Positions 23,641-31,166 of a stretch of 31,864 bases of DNA are shown piece by piece. The stretch is from JANXQE01 sp035651635. Its GTDB lineage: Bacteria > Verrucomicrobiota > Verrucomicrobiia > Limisphaerales > UBA8199. A program made the translations under genes and the position numbers. Under the pieces are notes generated by a model. That model worked only from the letters and a program-made list of their open reading frames with translations. It did no database searches and was not told the DNA's origin. The first letter of the stretch is position 1. Each line of letters begins with the position of its first letter. The stretch is taken from assembly GCA_035651635.1 (NCBI GenBank), contig DASRFK010000173.1, positions 1 through 31,864 of the forward strand, in the 5' to 3' direction.

Positions 23641-24414
23641 TTACATTCCGAAGCTGCGGACCAGCGAGTGCACGACCAGATCCCAGCCGTCCACCAGGAC
23701 GAACAACAGGATCTTTAACGGCAGCGAGATCGTCGTGGGGGGCATCATCATCATGCCCATGCTCATCAACACAGTGGCGACGATCAGATCGATCAAAATA
23801 AAAGGGACGTAGATCAAAAAGCCCATTTGGAAAGCGGTGCGTAACTCGCTGATGATAAAAGCGGGGATGACCACGCGTAAGGGCAACTCCTGAGCCGCTG
23901 AGGGCTCAAGCTTCGCCATGCTGACGAAGAGCTCAACGTCTTTGGGCCGGGTCTGTTTGAGCATGAATGCGCTCAAGTGATGGGCGGCGCGATCCATGGC
24001 TTGCGTGCTGGAGATTTGCTGAGCCTGGTAGGGAGCCAGGGCGTCGCGATTGATATTGTCCCATACCGGAGCCATGACGAAATAGGTGATAAAGAGCGAC
24101 AGGCCGATAATGATCTGGTTAGCGGGTGTGCCCTGCAATTGAAGAGCGGTGCGGACGAAAGAAAGGACGATCACGATCCGGGTAAAGCAAGTCATCAGGA
24201 GCAGAATCGAAGGCGCAAGAGTCAGAAGGGTCAGGGCGAATAACACCTTGATGCCGGTGTCGACATCCTGAACGCCTCCCTGCCCGCCCAGGCTGATCTG
24301 CAATGGACCAATTCCGGTGGTAAAATTGGTTTGAGCCATCGCCGGGCAAGCCGCACCCAGCAGAAACGCGCCAAGCAGCAGAGGCAGCCATCTTTTATGC
24401 AGAGCGGCGCTCAT
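23641..24414 (-). CDS. fliP: Flagellar export gate protein FliP
   Basis: A 257-aa protein with a cleavable signal peptide ('LLGAACPAMAQ', cut near residue 26), as is usual for FliP, and four further membrane helices. Diagnostic stretches are 'LLLMTCFTRIVIVLSFVR', 'GTPANQIIIGLSLFITYFVM' and 'GFLIYVPFILIDLIVATVLMSMGMMM'. Five copies form the pore with FliQ and FliR. The ATG at 24414 overlaps the fliO stop (ATGA). The frame is open further upstream inside fliO, but that extension is a shadow. Confidence 0.97.
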   Translation of the reverse strand: MSAALHKRWLPLLLGAFLLGAACPAMAQTNFTTGIGPLQISLGGQGGVQDVDTGIKVLFALTLLTLAPSILLLMTCFTRIVIVLSFVRTALQLQGTPANQIIIGLSLFITYFVMAPVWDNINRDALAPYQAQQISSTQAMDRAAHHLSAFMLKQTRPKDVELFVSMAKLEPSAAQELPLRVVIPAFIISELRTAFQMGFLIYVPFILIDLIVATVLMSMGMMMMPPTTISLPLKILLFVLVDGWDLVVHSLVRSFGM

Positions 24415-25100
24415 GAATTGCTGGGTTTGGCCGGCACGGGTTTGCCTCCACGGAGCACTTGGGCCAAGGCCTGGCCGAAGGAGAGATTTGCCGAAGCCAG
24501 TCCGGGCGCAACATTCTCGGCGGCGGCATCCGGCGTAAGATGGCTGATCAGGTTGATGCCGGCGGGGGTCGATCCAACCAGGAACCGCTCCGAGCCATAG
24601 GCCACGACGCAAATCGCCTGGCGCGCCCCGAGCGAACGGGTTTCCAGCACATGCAGCTTAGCCAAACGGCCCCGCCCCAAGGTCGAAAAGCGGCCGTGGC
24701 GCACAAACCAAACACCACCAAGAAATAGCCCCAGAACCAAGGCGAGCGCGCCCAGCACACGCAGCAGCGACGGACCGGTATCGGGCAGCCCCGGCGCCAA
24801 GGGACTCGAAAAGAGGTTGGTGGACGGAGCCGAAAAACCACAGAGCACGGGGAGCAAAATGGCAAAGCCGCTAGCAATGCCAACGCGAAGGCCGAACGGC
24901 CGACAGGCGCGAATTCCGAAGGTTTTGGAGTGCGCCGCTTGGCGGCGCTTTTGGGGACGAACCAGGGTCGAATGAAGCAAATCTTCCGCGGGTCGCCAAT
25001 CGTTCGGTTCCAAAAGCGGCGCAAAGCGCCGCACTCCAAGACGCTGGCGCGCGGCCACGACCTCGGCCAGGCTGCTGGAATGGGTGCCGGAAAAGCTCAT
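24411..25100 (-). CDS. fliO: Flagellar assembly protein FliO, with repeat-encoded N-terminal part
   Basis: A 229-aa protein if it starts at ATG 25100. A GTG at 25154 is also in frame but overlaps fliN. Residues about 71-91 are a hydrophobic segment, and residues 113-133 are the FliO membrane helix ('VLGALALVLGLFLGGVWFV'), followed by the basic cytoplasmic domain with 'VLETRSLGARQAICVVAYG' and 'FLVGSTPAGINLI'. FliO helps assemble the FliP ring. Oddly, residues about 17-61 are encoded by a REPIN-like palindrome (24919-25052) also found at 3.1 kb. No usual start codon lies between the repeat and the first hydrophobic segment, so the repeat is probably translated. Confidence 0.85.
   Translation of the reverse strand: MSFSGTHSSSLAEVVAARQRLGVRRFAPLLEPNDWRPAEDLLHSTLVRPQKRRQAAHSKTFGIRACRPFGLRVGIASGFAILLPVLCGFSAPSTNLFSSPLAPGLPDTGPSLLRVLGALALVLGLFLGGVWFVRHGRFSTLGRGRLAKLHVLETRSLGARQAICVVAYGSERFLVGSTPAGINLISHLTPDAAAENVAPGLASANLSFGQALAQVLRGGKPVPAKPSNS
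24919..25052. repeat. REPIN-like palindromic element, copy 2, inside fliO
   Basis: The left arm (24919-24955) has TTTTGGAGTGCGCC and GGCGGCGCTTTTGG. The right arm (25009-25052) has TCCAAAAGCGGCGCA and CGCACTCCAAGACGCTGG. The right arm differs from that of the 3129-3222 copy at only a few bases, while the spacer (about 53 bp against about 11 bp) is unrelated. It lies within the fliO reading frame, which stays open through it. Confidence 0.88.
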
Positions 25101-25131
25101 CGAGCGTAAAAAGCCTTGCGAACGGCGGTTT

Positions 25132-25404
25132 TTAATTTGTGGGGGGTGCGGCACCGAGTACTTCGGTGATTTTGACGCCGTAACGATCCTCGATCACGAC
25201 CACTTCGCCGCGCGCGATGAGTTTGCCATTAACACTCAGTTCGACCGGGGCATCGGCCGCTTTGTCGAGCTGGACCACCGAGCCAACATTCAACTGCAAA
25301 ACCTCGCGCATCGGTAATTGGCAACTGCCCAATTCAATGGTGAGGCTGACGGGGACATCCAGGACCAGGCTGAGATTGGCGGGATTTTCGGCGGTAGCAT
25401 TCAT
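25132..25404 (-). CDS. fliN: Flagellar motor switch protein FliN
   Basis: A 90-aa protein made of little more than the SpoA (surface presentation of antigens) domain, residues about 14-84: 'LDVPVSLTIELGSCQLPMREVLQLNVGSVVQLD', 'APVELSVNGKLIARGEVVVIEDRYGVKITEVL'. This pattern is diagnostic of FliN. It forms the lower ring of the switch complex and docks the export ATPase complex. It lacks the N-terminal ~45 residues found in E. coli FliN. The gene follows fliM by 6 bp. Confidence 0.95.
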   Translation of the reverse strand: MNATAENPANLSLVLDVPVSLTIELGSCQLPMREVLQLNVGSVVQLDKAADAPVELSVNGKLIARGEVVVIEDRYGVKITEVLGAAPPTN

Positions 25405-25410
25405 GGTAAA

Positions 25411-26388
25411 TTAAGCAGGGAGCAATTCGCTGAGCTGAACAGCCCATTTGCCGCCGCAAGTGCCCGGCTTGCCAACGAACTTGGGAATATGGCTGAGGCG
25501 CAATTGCACTTGTGCGGCGCACTGCGGCGCCAGCATGAGCACGTCGCCCAGCTTCAGGCGGGCGATCTCCGCGGCAGAAATCTTGAGGCCTTGCCATTGC
25601 GCGCTAGCGGTGACTTTGACTTCGTCGAATCCGGCGTTCCAGGCCAGTTTCACCGGGCGCACGGTTGTGGGCTCGGCTTCGGGCATGGCCGGTGAAAGCT
25701 GCCGCATAAGCGGCTCGACCGCAGCATAGGGAAAGGCCAATTGAACCGGTTCGAGCTGGTCTCCGACACCAGCATTCATGTTCAGAATGAGCATGGAAGT
25801 GTCCGGCGGAGCGGTTTGGAGAAAGCGGCTGTTGTTTTCGTGGCCCAGGAGCACCGGGCGCAGCTCCTTCATTTCCGGCCAATGATTGCACCACTCGGAA
25901 AGCAGCAGCGTGGCGAGTTGGTCGGTCAGGGCGATCTCAATCTCGCTTAAATCGCGCGCCGTTTGCGGCATCTGGCCAGGGCCGCCGAGCAATCGATCCA
26001 CCAGACACAGACCTAGCCGCGGCGAGAGGACCAGCAGACCCACGCCTTTGAGCGGGTCGGTGCGGAACAGGGTGATATGGGTCTGACTGGAGAGGTTTTC
26101 GGTGAACTTCTGATAACTGATAATTTGCAACTTGGCCAATTGCACGGTGAATTCGAGCCGCAGAAAGATGGCGAGCCGGGCCGCCAGGGCCCGAATGAAC
26201 TGCTCGTGCCGAAGACGAATCCGCCGCAACTCGCTGGGCGCCAGAAAACCGGACTGCCGGAAATCGTGACCGCGAATGGCGCTGGAGGGTTTGAGTTCGC
26301 GTTTGCCCTTGGGATTCAGCACCAACACACTCGCCTCCGGTGAATCCGGCGCCGGGCTGGCGGGCGTTGCTGGATTGGGCGAGCTCAT
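25411..26388 (-). CDS. fliM: Flagellar motor switch protein FliM, no CheY-binding motif seen
   Basis: A 325-aa protein. The middle domain (about 50-235) has 'RLRHEQFIRALAARLAIFLR' and the conserved 'LLGGPG' (133-138). The C-terminal SpoA domain spans about 245-320 ('VKLAWNAGFDEVKVTASAQW', 'LKLGDVLML'). It builds the wall of the C-ring. The N-terminal 30 residues are Pro/Ala/Ser-rich and do not contain the 'EIDALL' type CheY-P docking motif that most FliM proteins carry. The next-but-one neighbour order fliL-fliM-fliN-fliO is the standard one. Confidence 0.92.
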   Translation of the reverse strand: MSSPNPATPASPAPDSPEASVLVLNPKGKRELKPSSAIRGHDFRQSGFLAPSELRRIRLRHEQFIRALAARLAIFLRLEFTVQLAKLQIISYQKFTENLSSQTHITLFRTDPLKGVGLLVLSPRLGLCLVDRLLGGPGQMPQTARDLSEIEIALTDQLATLLLSEWCNHWPEMKELRPVLLGHENNSRFLQTAPPDTSMLILNMNAGVGDQLEPVQLAFPYAAVEPLMRQLSPAMPEAEPTTVRPVKLAWNAGFDEVKVTASAQWQGLKISAAEIARLKLGDVLMLAPQCAAQVQLRLSHIPKFVGKPGTCGGKWAVQLSELLPA

Positions 26389-26392
26389 GGCG

Positions 26393-26953
26393 CTACTGAA
26401 TGGCGAATTCGGTGAGGTAAATTTCCTGCACCAGGGCGCTGCCGAGAATGTTGTTAAACCCCGACATTAGCTCGCTGCGGATGGCGTTTCGGGCGCCGGG
26501 TTTTTCCAGGTCCGCGATGGTTTTGGTGGCCAAAACGCCACAGGCAAAATCACGCAGTTGCGGGTCGTGCGCCGCGACCTTGGCTTTGAAATCCGCGTCG
26601 CCGCCTGAAAGGGCCAGGCTCACCAGGAGATAGCGCGCGCCCATGGTGCCGGCCACATTGACCAACAACTTGTTCATCGGGAGGGTTTCCCGTTTGGCAT
26701 CGACTGACGGCTTGGATTCTTTGGCCTTAACGGTGGTGGGAGCCGCGCCAGAGCCGAGACCCTTTTTGAGCTGAGGCAGGAGCACAAACTGGGTCATCAC
26801 AAAAGCGAGCAAAGGCATCGCCACGCAGGTGATGATCAATGGAAGCCAGCTTTTGAACCCGCCGGCCGCCACCGCGGGAACCGCGCCCTCAGCTGGCGCC
26901 GGCGCCGGACTCTCTTCGGGTCGCGGCGTGGACTCGATGCGATTAACGGCCAT
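26393..26953 (-). CDS. fliL: Flagellar basal body-associated protein FliL
   Basis: A 186-aa single-pass membrane protein: a Pro/Ala-rich cytoplasmic N-terminus (1-34), a membrane helix about 35-59 ('LPLIITCVAMPLLAFVMTQF') and a periplasmic FliL domain ending 'NNILGSALVQEIYLTEFAIQ', which matches the family's 'xxVxxVYFTxFVxQ' end. FliL surrounds or supports stator units. It starts 8 bp downstream of flgE and is followed after 4 bp by fliM. Confidence 0.93.
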   Translation of the reverse strand: MAVNRIESTPRPEESPAPAPAEGAVPAVAAGGFKSWLPLIITCVAMPLLAFVMTQFVLLPQLKKGLGSGAAPTTVKAKESKPSVDAKRETLPMNKLLVNVAGTMGARYLLVSLALSGGDADFKAKVAAHDPQLRDFACGVLATKTIADLEKPGARNAIRSELMSGFNNILGSALVQEIYLTEFAIQ

Positions 26954-26961
26954 AGATTGAA

Positions 26962-27789
26962 TCAGCGCTTCAGGTTGACCAAGGTTTGGAGCACGTCATC
27001 GCTGGTGGTAATCACCTTTGAATTGGCCTCGAATGCGCGTTGGGTAGTGATGAGGTTGGAAAGTTCAGTGGTGAGATCGACGTTGGAACCCTCCAGGGCA
27101 CCGACTTCGAGTTTGCCTACCCCATTCGTATTGGGAGCAACCGGCTGGGCCAGCGGCCCGGCAGCCGTGATGCCCGAATAAAGGCTCTCGCCTTCCTTGA
27201 CCAGCATCTGGGGGCTTTGGAAATTCTGCAGCAGGACCTGGCCACGGGTGAAGGTCGTATTGTCAGTGAGCGTGACGGTGATATTGCCATCGTTATCGAA
27301 GTGCCAGGATTGCACGGCGGCCGCATCGCCACCGGGGGCGCCGGTGTTATCGATCTTCAGATCGCCCAGGGTGGTCAGGCCCGCATCCGAATAGCCTTGG
27401 ACCCGCAGGCCGTTACTGACCAGGTAACCGCTCGGGTCGACAGAGAAACTCCCCGCGCGAGTAGCATACTGGGCATTAGTGGCCGAGTTGCGGACGAGGA
27501 AGAAGCCACTACCTGAGATCGCCAGATCGGTCGGATTGCCGGTGGGATTGATGGCGCCCTGGGTGAAGCGATTGGAAATCGAGGCGGTATCGACGCCGGT
27601 CCCAACCTGCATGGAACCAGTGGCACCGGCTCCCTGCATGGTCTGGCTCAGAGCATCCTCAAATTCAACATCGGCGCCCTTATAGCCAGTGGTAGCTACA
27701 TTGGCGATGTTGTTGCCGATGACGTCGAGTTCTTGTTGAAACTGTTGCAGCGCGCTGACACCGGAGCTGAGTGATTGGAGAAGAGGCAT
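26962..27789 (-). CDS. flgE: Flagellar hook protein FlgE (short form)
   Basis: A 275-aa axial protein. The N-terminal rod/hook motif is 'LDVIGNNIANVATTGYKG' (21-38), the middle has 'DLAISGSGFFLVRN', and the C-terminal end is 'SNVDLTTELSNLITTQRAFEANSKVITTSDDVLQTLVNLKR' in two parts that match FlgE best ('QLVNLKR' type end). It builds the hook. At 275 aa it is close to FlgG in size and lacks the extra outer domains of the 402-aa E. coli hook protein, so FlgG or FlgF is the alternative. The gene order flgD-flgE-fliL favours FlgE. Confidence 0.85.
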   Translation of the reverse strand: MPLLQSLSSGVSALQQFQQELDVIGNNIANVATTGYKGADVEFEDALSQTMQGAGATGSMQVGTGVDTASISNRFTQGAINPTGNPTDLAISGSGFFLVRNSATNAQYATRAGSFSVDPSGYLVSNGLRVQGYSDAGLTTLGDLKIDNTGAPGGDAAAVQSWHFDNDGNITVTLTDNTTFTRGQVLLQNFQSPQMLVKEGESLYSGITAAGPLAQPVAPNTNGVGKLEVGALEGSNVDLTTELSNLITTQRAFEANSKVITTSDDVLQTLVNLKR

Positions 27790-27808
27790 AATTTGTCTTG
27801 TAGGCTTG

Positions 27809-28057
27809 TTAGTTGAAAACGGGCGGGGTGACGCTGAGAACCTGGCTTAGATCGTATTCATGGCGGTTGACCACCAGCTTGGGCCGACCGGTCTCATTGA
27901 GCACGCCGGCCACAATGCCATGGGAAATGGTATGCCCATGAGTGAGCAAACTCACAGTCTGGCCCACCAGAGCCGAGGCCAAATGACTGGAGACAGCGTC
28001 CGAACGGAATATACCGGCAAAACGGCGTCGACGTGGTGCTTTTAAGATGTAAGCCAT
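27809..28057 (-). CDS. 82-aa FlgD-tail paralogue in the hook gene cluster
   Basis: An 82-aa protein between flgD and flgE. After a basic N-terminus ('APRRRRFAGIF'), residues about 28-77 align without gaps to the tail of the neighbouring FlgD (its residues about 94-143): by hand I count 23 identities in 50, including the shared block 'YDLSQVLS' and a shared 'VVN'. It lacks the FlgD N-terminal export/cap segment. It is therefore a duplicated FlgD tail domain, not a FlgD. Function is unknown; FlbD-like or hook-cap accessory roles are guesses. Spacing (19 bp on each side) fits the operon. Confidence 0.75.
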   Translation of the reverse strand: MAYILKAPRRRRFAGIFRSDAVSSHLASALVGQTVSLLTHGHTISHGIVAGVLNETGRPKLVVNRHEYDLSQVLSVTPPVFN

Positions 28058-28076
28058 AGATACTCAAAGATAGGGT

Positions 28077-28529
28077 TTACGGCGTAGCTGCAGAGGGTGT
28101 GGAAATCGAGAGGACCTGGCTGAGGTCATACAGCGACCCATTCACAACGACTTTAGGGGTCCCCGAAACCATTTGAACCCCGCTAACGGGGCCCGAGGGG
28201 AAGGTGCCGTCCTGGGCGATGAGGGTCACCTGTCGGCCAATCAAACTGTTGGCCTGCTGGACCGACTGGCTGGCCTGCAGCAATGAGACGCTGCTTTGAG
28301 TCGATTGGGAGGCCTGCAGTGAGCTGAACTGCGCCATTTGGGCTGCGAAATCTGTATTGGATTGCGGATTTAACGGATCCTGCGCTGACATCTGCGCCAC
28401 CAGCAGCTTCAGAAAGTCGTTTTGCGACAGGGTAGTGCTTGGCGCATTTGCGCCTGTTACCGGGTTGTCGACCACATTGCCGGCCGGCAGTGTTGCCGCG
28501 GCGAGAATTGGGTTGAGTGCAACTGGCAT
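28077..28529 (-). CDS. flgD: Hook cap (scaffold) protein FlgD
   Basis: A 150-aa protein. Residues 36-72 are the conserved FlgD N-terminal region ('QNDFLKLLVAQMSAQDPLNP', then 'FAAQMAQFSSLQ'). A Ser/Gln-rich helix follows (73-93), then a small beta domain (94-142, 'SLIGRQVTLIAQDG' to 'YDLSQVLSI'). FlgD caps the growing hook during assembly. The protein is shorter than the ~230-aa enterobacterial form because the Fn3/Tudor-like region is reduced. It follows fliK by 12 bp. Confidence 0.93.
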   Translation of the reverse strand: MPVALNPILAAATLPAGNVVDNPVTGANAPSTTLSQNDFLKLLVAQMSAQDPLNPQSNTDFAAQMAQFSSLQASQSTQSSVSLLQASQSVQQANSLIGRQVTLIAQDGTFPSGPVSGVQMVSGTPKVVVNGSLYDLSQVLSISTPSAATP

Positions 28530-28541
28530 AAGAATGATTGG

Positions 28542-30059
28542 TTAGGCCCAGGTCTCCCAGCCGTTGTAACGGGTGCGCTGGCTTTTTGCTGCGCGGGAAG
28601 GAGTGATCGCCGGGTCGAGCGCCACCTCAGCAAAAGCGCTGGGCAGCGGCCCGTCATCAGCGGAAGAATCAAAGGGTTCTGGGGAGCGGCGTTGGTCACC
28701 CGGTGAGCCGGTAGAGCATTCAAGCGGCCCGAGATGAACTCCACGAGGCTCGAGGCGCTGTTGCAGTTCCGTCCAATGTTGATTAAGAAATTCGAAATCG
28801 CCGCGGTGCAATTGAGCATGGGCCTGGACACCGCCGCCAGCGAAGCGCAATTCGAGTGAAAGCCGCGTTCCGCCGCCGGGTTCAATCACGACCCGCAAGT
28901 TGTCAGTGCCCAGCTGAGTGAGGCGCAGGGCGTGAAGGGCAACGAGATCGTGGGTCTTCTCGAGCGCGAGCAACCGTGAATCGGCGGAAGCCGCAACGGC
29001 CATCGCCGGCGCAGAGGGCAAGGGCAATGCCGGAGCTGAAACGCTCACCGCTCCGCCGTGACCGGCAGAAAGAGCGCTGGTTCCCGGCAGATTCTGCTCG
29101 GTACCGCCGGCGTTCTTGGGCGTTTTTTCCGCTTTTTTCATCGTCGATTCCTGTTGAGCAACGGATGTGCCAAAGGCGGCAGGGAAATTCGTGCCCAGTA
29201 TGTCCGCCGGACCAACCGCCGCGGAATCTACCGAGCCGACGGAGGGATCCGGCGCTGGCTGGTTACCGGGTGGTGATGGTGGCCCGAGATCGTTCGGCAA
29301 CTCAGGAGTTAACAAATCAGAGATGGAGTTGGCTGAAGGGGCGGGCACATGCGCAGTTTCACAATTCGCGGCATCTTGTTTGTGGCCGTCCAAGTCTGCA
29401 CGAATTGCCACTTCCGTGGGAACCATCGACCAGGGCTGCGGCAGCGCGGAGTCCGGCTCCATCTTTGGATTGCTGAGAGCCTGGCCGGGCGGATTTGAAA
29501 CTGCAGTTTTCTGATCGGACTGGGAGGCCTCGACCTGCATCTCCGGAGGTACAACTCGAGGTTTGATTGAATTGGGCCTATCGGTCTCGGCAGACGGGTC
29601 TTGTTTGGTCGAAGTAACCAAAGCCGTTTCAGGCCTGCCAGCAGTCGGAAAGCGCGCGGTCGTTACTGAAGAAAGGGCACTCGTAAGGAAAGGCGCAAGA
29701 TCGGATTTTTGCAGTGTTGCTGCGGCGGAGATGGGTTTCGAGCCATCCGTCGAGTCTGGAGGAATCGGCGCGAGAGCGGCCGTGTCTGAGCCGGGAATTG
29801 GGGCATTCAACTCGAGTTTCGGTGATGATTCGAGAGCAGGCGCGCGATTTTCAGACGAGTAAGATAGCGACCGACGGCGGGGTGAAGGCGTTTTCTGCGC
29901 TGGTGACGAGCTTAAACCCGAGCGCGTGTCCCGTTGCAGCGCCCGGTTCATTTGCCTTTCAAATGGTTCAGCGTTGAGAGCCGGAACTTCGGATTCAACG
30001 CTGGTTGGAGGCATGGGCGCCCCGAGCGCCTTGGGCCCGCGAGGAATGAAGGGAACCAT
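28542..30059 (-). CDS. fliK: Flagellar hook-length control protein FliK
   Basis: A 505-aa protein. The first ~365 residues are low-complexity, rich in Ser, Pro, Thr and Ala, as in the export-signal/ruler part of FliK. The C-terminal region (about 370-455) matches the Flg_hook domain: 'LRLTQLGTDNLRVVIEPGGG', 'LSLELRFAGGGVQAHA' and 'FLNQHWTELQQRLEPRGVHL'. FliK measures hook length and triggers the FlhB switch. Sequence in the ruler part is weakly conserved, so the call rests on the C-terminus and on its place next to flgD. Confidence 0.88.
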   Translation of the reverse strand: MVPFIPRGPKALGAPMPPTSVESEVPALNAEPFERQMNRALQRDTRSGLSSSPAQKTPSPRRRSLSYSSENRAPALESSPKLELNAPIPGSDTAALAPIPPDSTDGSKPISAAATLQKSDLAPFLTSALSSVTTARFPTAGRPETALVTSTKQDPSAETDRPNSIKPRVVPPEMQVEASQSDQKTAVSNPPGQALSNPKMEPDSALPQPWSMVPTEVAIRADLDGHKQDAANCETAHVPAPSANSISDLLTPELPNDLGPPSPPGNQPAPDPSVGSVDSAAVGPADILGTNFPAAFGTSVAQQESTMKKAEKTPKNAGGTEQNLPGTSALSAGHGGAVSVSAPALPLPSAPAMAVAASADSRLLALEKTHDLVALHALRLTQLGTDNLRVVIEPGGGTRLSLELRFAGGGVQAHAQLHRGDFEFLNQHWTELQQRLEPRGVHLGPLECSTGSPGDQRRSPEPFDSSADDGPLPSAFAEVALDPAITPSRAAKSQRTRYNGWETWA

Positions 30060-30063
30060 GGCT

Positions 30064-30669
30064 TTACTTCGGAGCGGACGCTGGAGTGCCGGGCGGCGGC
30101 AAAACCAATCGCATTTTTTCCGTTAACTCCGCGGCCCGTTTAGCTTCGGTCTTGCCCATTTTGCTGAGCGTATCCAGGATGACGCTGGCCACGTCGGCCT
30201 TGAGCAAGTACAGCACACTGACGGTTTGGTTTTCAGGCATTTCGTTTAACATCGCGGCCGCACCCTCCGGCGACATGGAGGCAATAATCTTCACCTGGCG
30301 TTTGAGGTTATCCATCTCCTGAGACTTCAACCGGACAACGTGCGCGTCGAAGTCGGTCTGCAACTGGTGCACGGCCTGGGTCACAGCGAGAATCTCCTGG
30401 CGCTCGGCCTCGAGGCGTTTTTGTAGTTCCTGCAACTGTTGTGCCCGTTGGGCCAGCGCTTCCTTCTCGTGTTTGATTTCCTCAACCCACTGTTCGAGCT
30501 CGGGATTGCGGAAGTTCCAAGAAGCCTCACCGTCTGCGGCGGGCGACGGTTCTAGCTCGGGGGTGGGTACTTCAATCTGCCCGGGCCGCAGCAAAGCCGC
30601 GGTCGTCGCGAGGTACAGGAGACCGCCGATCAGCACCACCGCCCAGGAAGATTTTAAAAAGCGCCCCAT
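30064..30669 (-). CDS. MotE-like flagellar protein with MgtE-N-type domain
   Basis: A 201-aa protein with an N-terminal membrane anchor (about 8-27, 'SWAVVLIGGLLYLATTAALL'), a long coiled coil (about 55-125) and a C-terminal helical domain (about 126-190) with 'IIASMSPEGAAAMLNEMP' and 'ADVASVILDTLSKM', the pattern of MgtE N-terminal-like domains. Proteins with this layout next to fliJ and fliK are called MotE/FlaA-locus proteins and help periplasmic stator or motor proteins fold. It fits between fliJ (2 bp upstream) and fliK (4 bp downstream). The exact partner is unknown. Confidence 0.78.
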   Translation of the reverse strand: MGRFLKSSWAVVLIGGLLYLATTAALLRPGQIEVPTPELEPSPAADGEASWNFRNPELEQWVEEIKHEKEALAQRAQQLQELQKRLEAERQEILAVTQAVHQLQTDFDAHVVRLKSQEMDNLKRQVKIIASMSPEGAAAMLNEMPENQTVSVLYLLKADVASVILDTLSKMGKTEAKRAAELTEKMRLVLPPPGTPASAPK

Positions 30670-30671
30670 GG

Positions 30672-31148
30672 CTAGTCAGAAATGGTCCTGCTCAAAGCTC
30701 GCGGTGTCACCGGGAATTGCGCCATTTGGATGGCCAGTTCATCGAGAATCTTTTGTTCGGATGCCTGTACTTGCCGCTGATGGGCGGCGCGGCGGCGGTC
30801 ATGCAGCCGATCGAGTCCATCGCGCTCCTGGGTCGCGAGCATGAGCTCCTGCCAGACGGCATCGACGGCATGACGAGCAATCTCCAGAGCCGCAGCCTTT
30901 TCTTTAACGCGCAGCTCAAGAACATTGCACCAGGCGCGCGCGCGCAGCAGTTCGCCGCTATTCACTCCAGCAGCGAGCTTGTTGCAAAGGCCGGCCCAAC
31001 ATTCGCTCAATTCCACGCTCGCTTTTTGGACCCGGCCGGCGGCCTCTTCGCAAGCTCGCAGAGTCCTGGCATAGCGCTGCCGGGCGGAGTCCTCGGCTTG
31101 TTCTTTCAAGGCGCGGATGGGTTGGAGTGAAAAGCGGAATGGTTTCAT
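30672..31148 (-). CDS. fliJ: Flagellar export protein FliJ
   Basis: A 158-aa all-helical coiled-coil protein. It begins with the family pattern 'FRFSLQPIRALKEQAEDSARQ' and continues as an antiparallel coiled coil rich in Ala, Arg and Glu to about residue 145. FliJ is the stalk of the FliI ATPase ring and activates FlhA. The call depends on length, coiled coil, the N-terminal pattern and its place 18 bp after fliI. Confidence 0.88.
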   Translation of the reverse strand: MKPFRFSLQPIRALKEQAEDSARQRYARTLRACEEAAGRVQKASVELSECWAGLCNKLAAGVNSGELLRARAWCNVLELRVKEKAAALEIARHAVDAVWQELMLATQERDGLDRLHDRRRAAHQRQVQASEQKILDELAIQMAQFPVTPRALSRTISD

Positions 31149-31166
31149 AACATTAGGGGCTAGCTA

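Noticed and set aside
24415..24612. 66-residue N-terminal extension of FliP
   Set aside because: It overlaps fliO and precedes a perfect signal peptide; the ATG at 24414 overlaps the fliO stop as expected for coupled genes.
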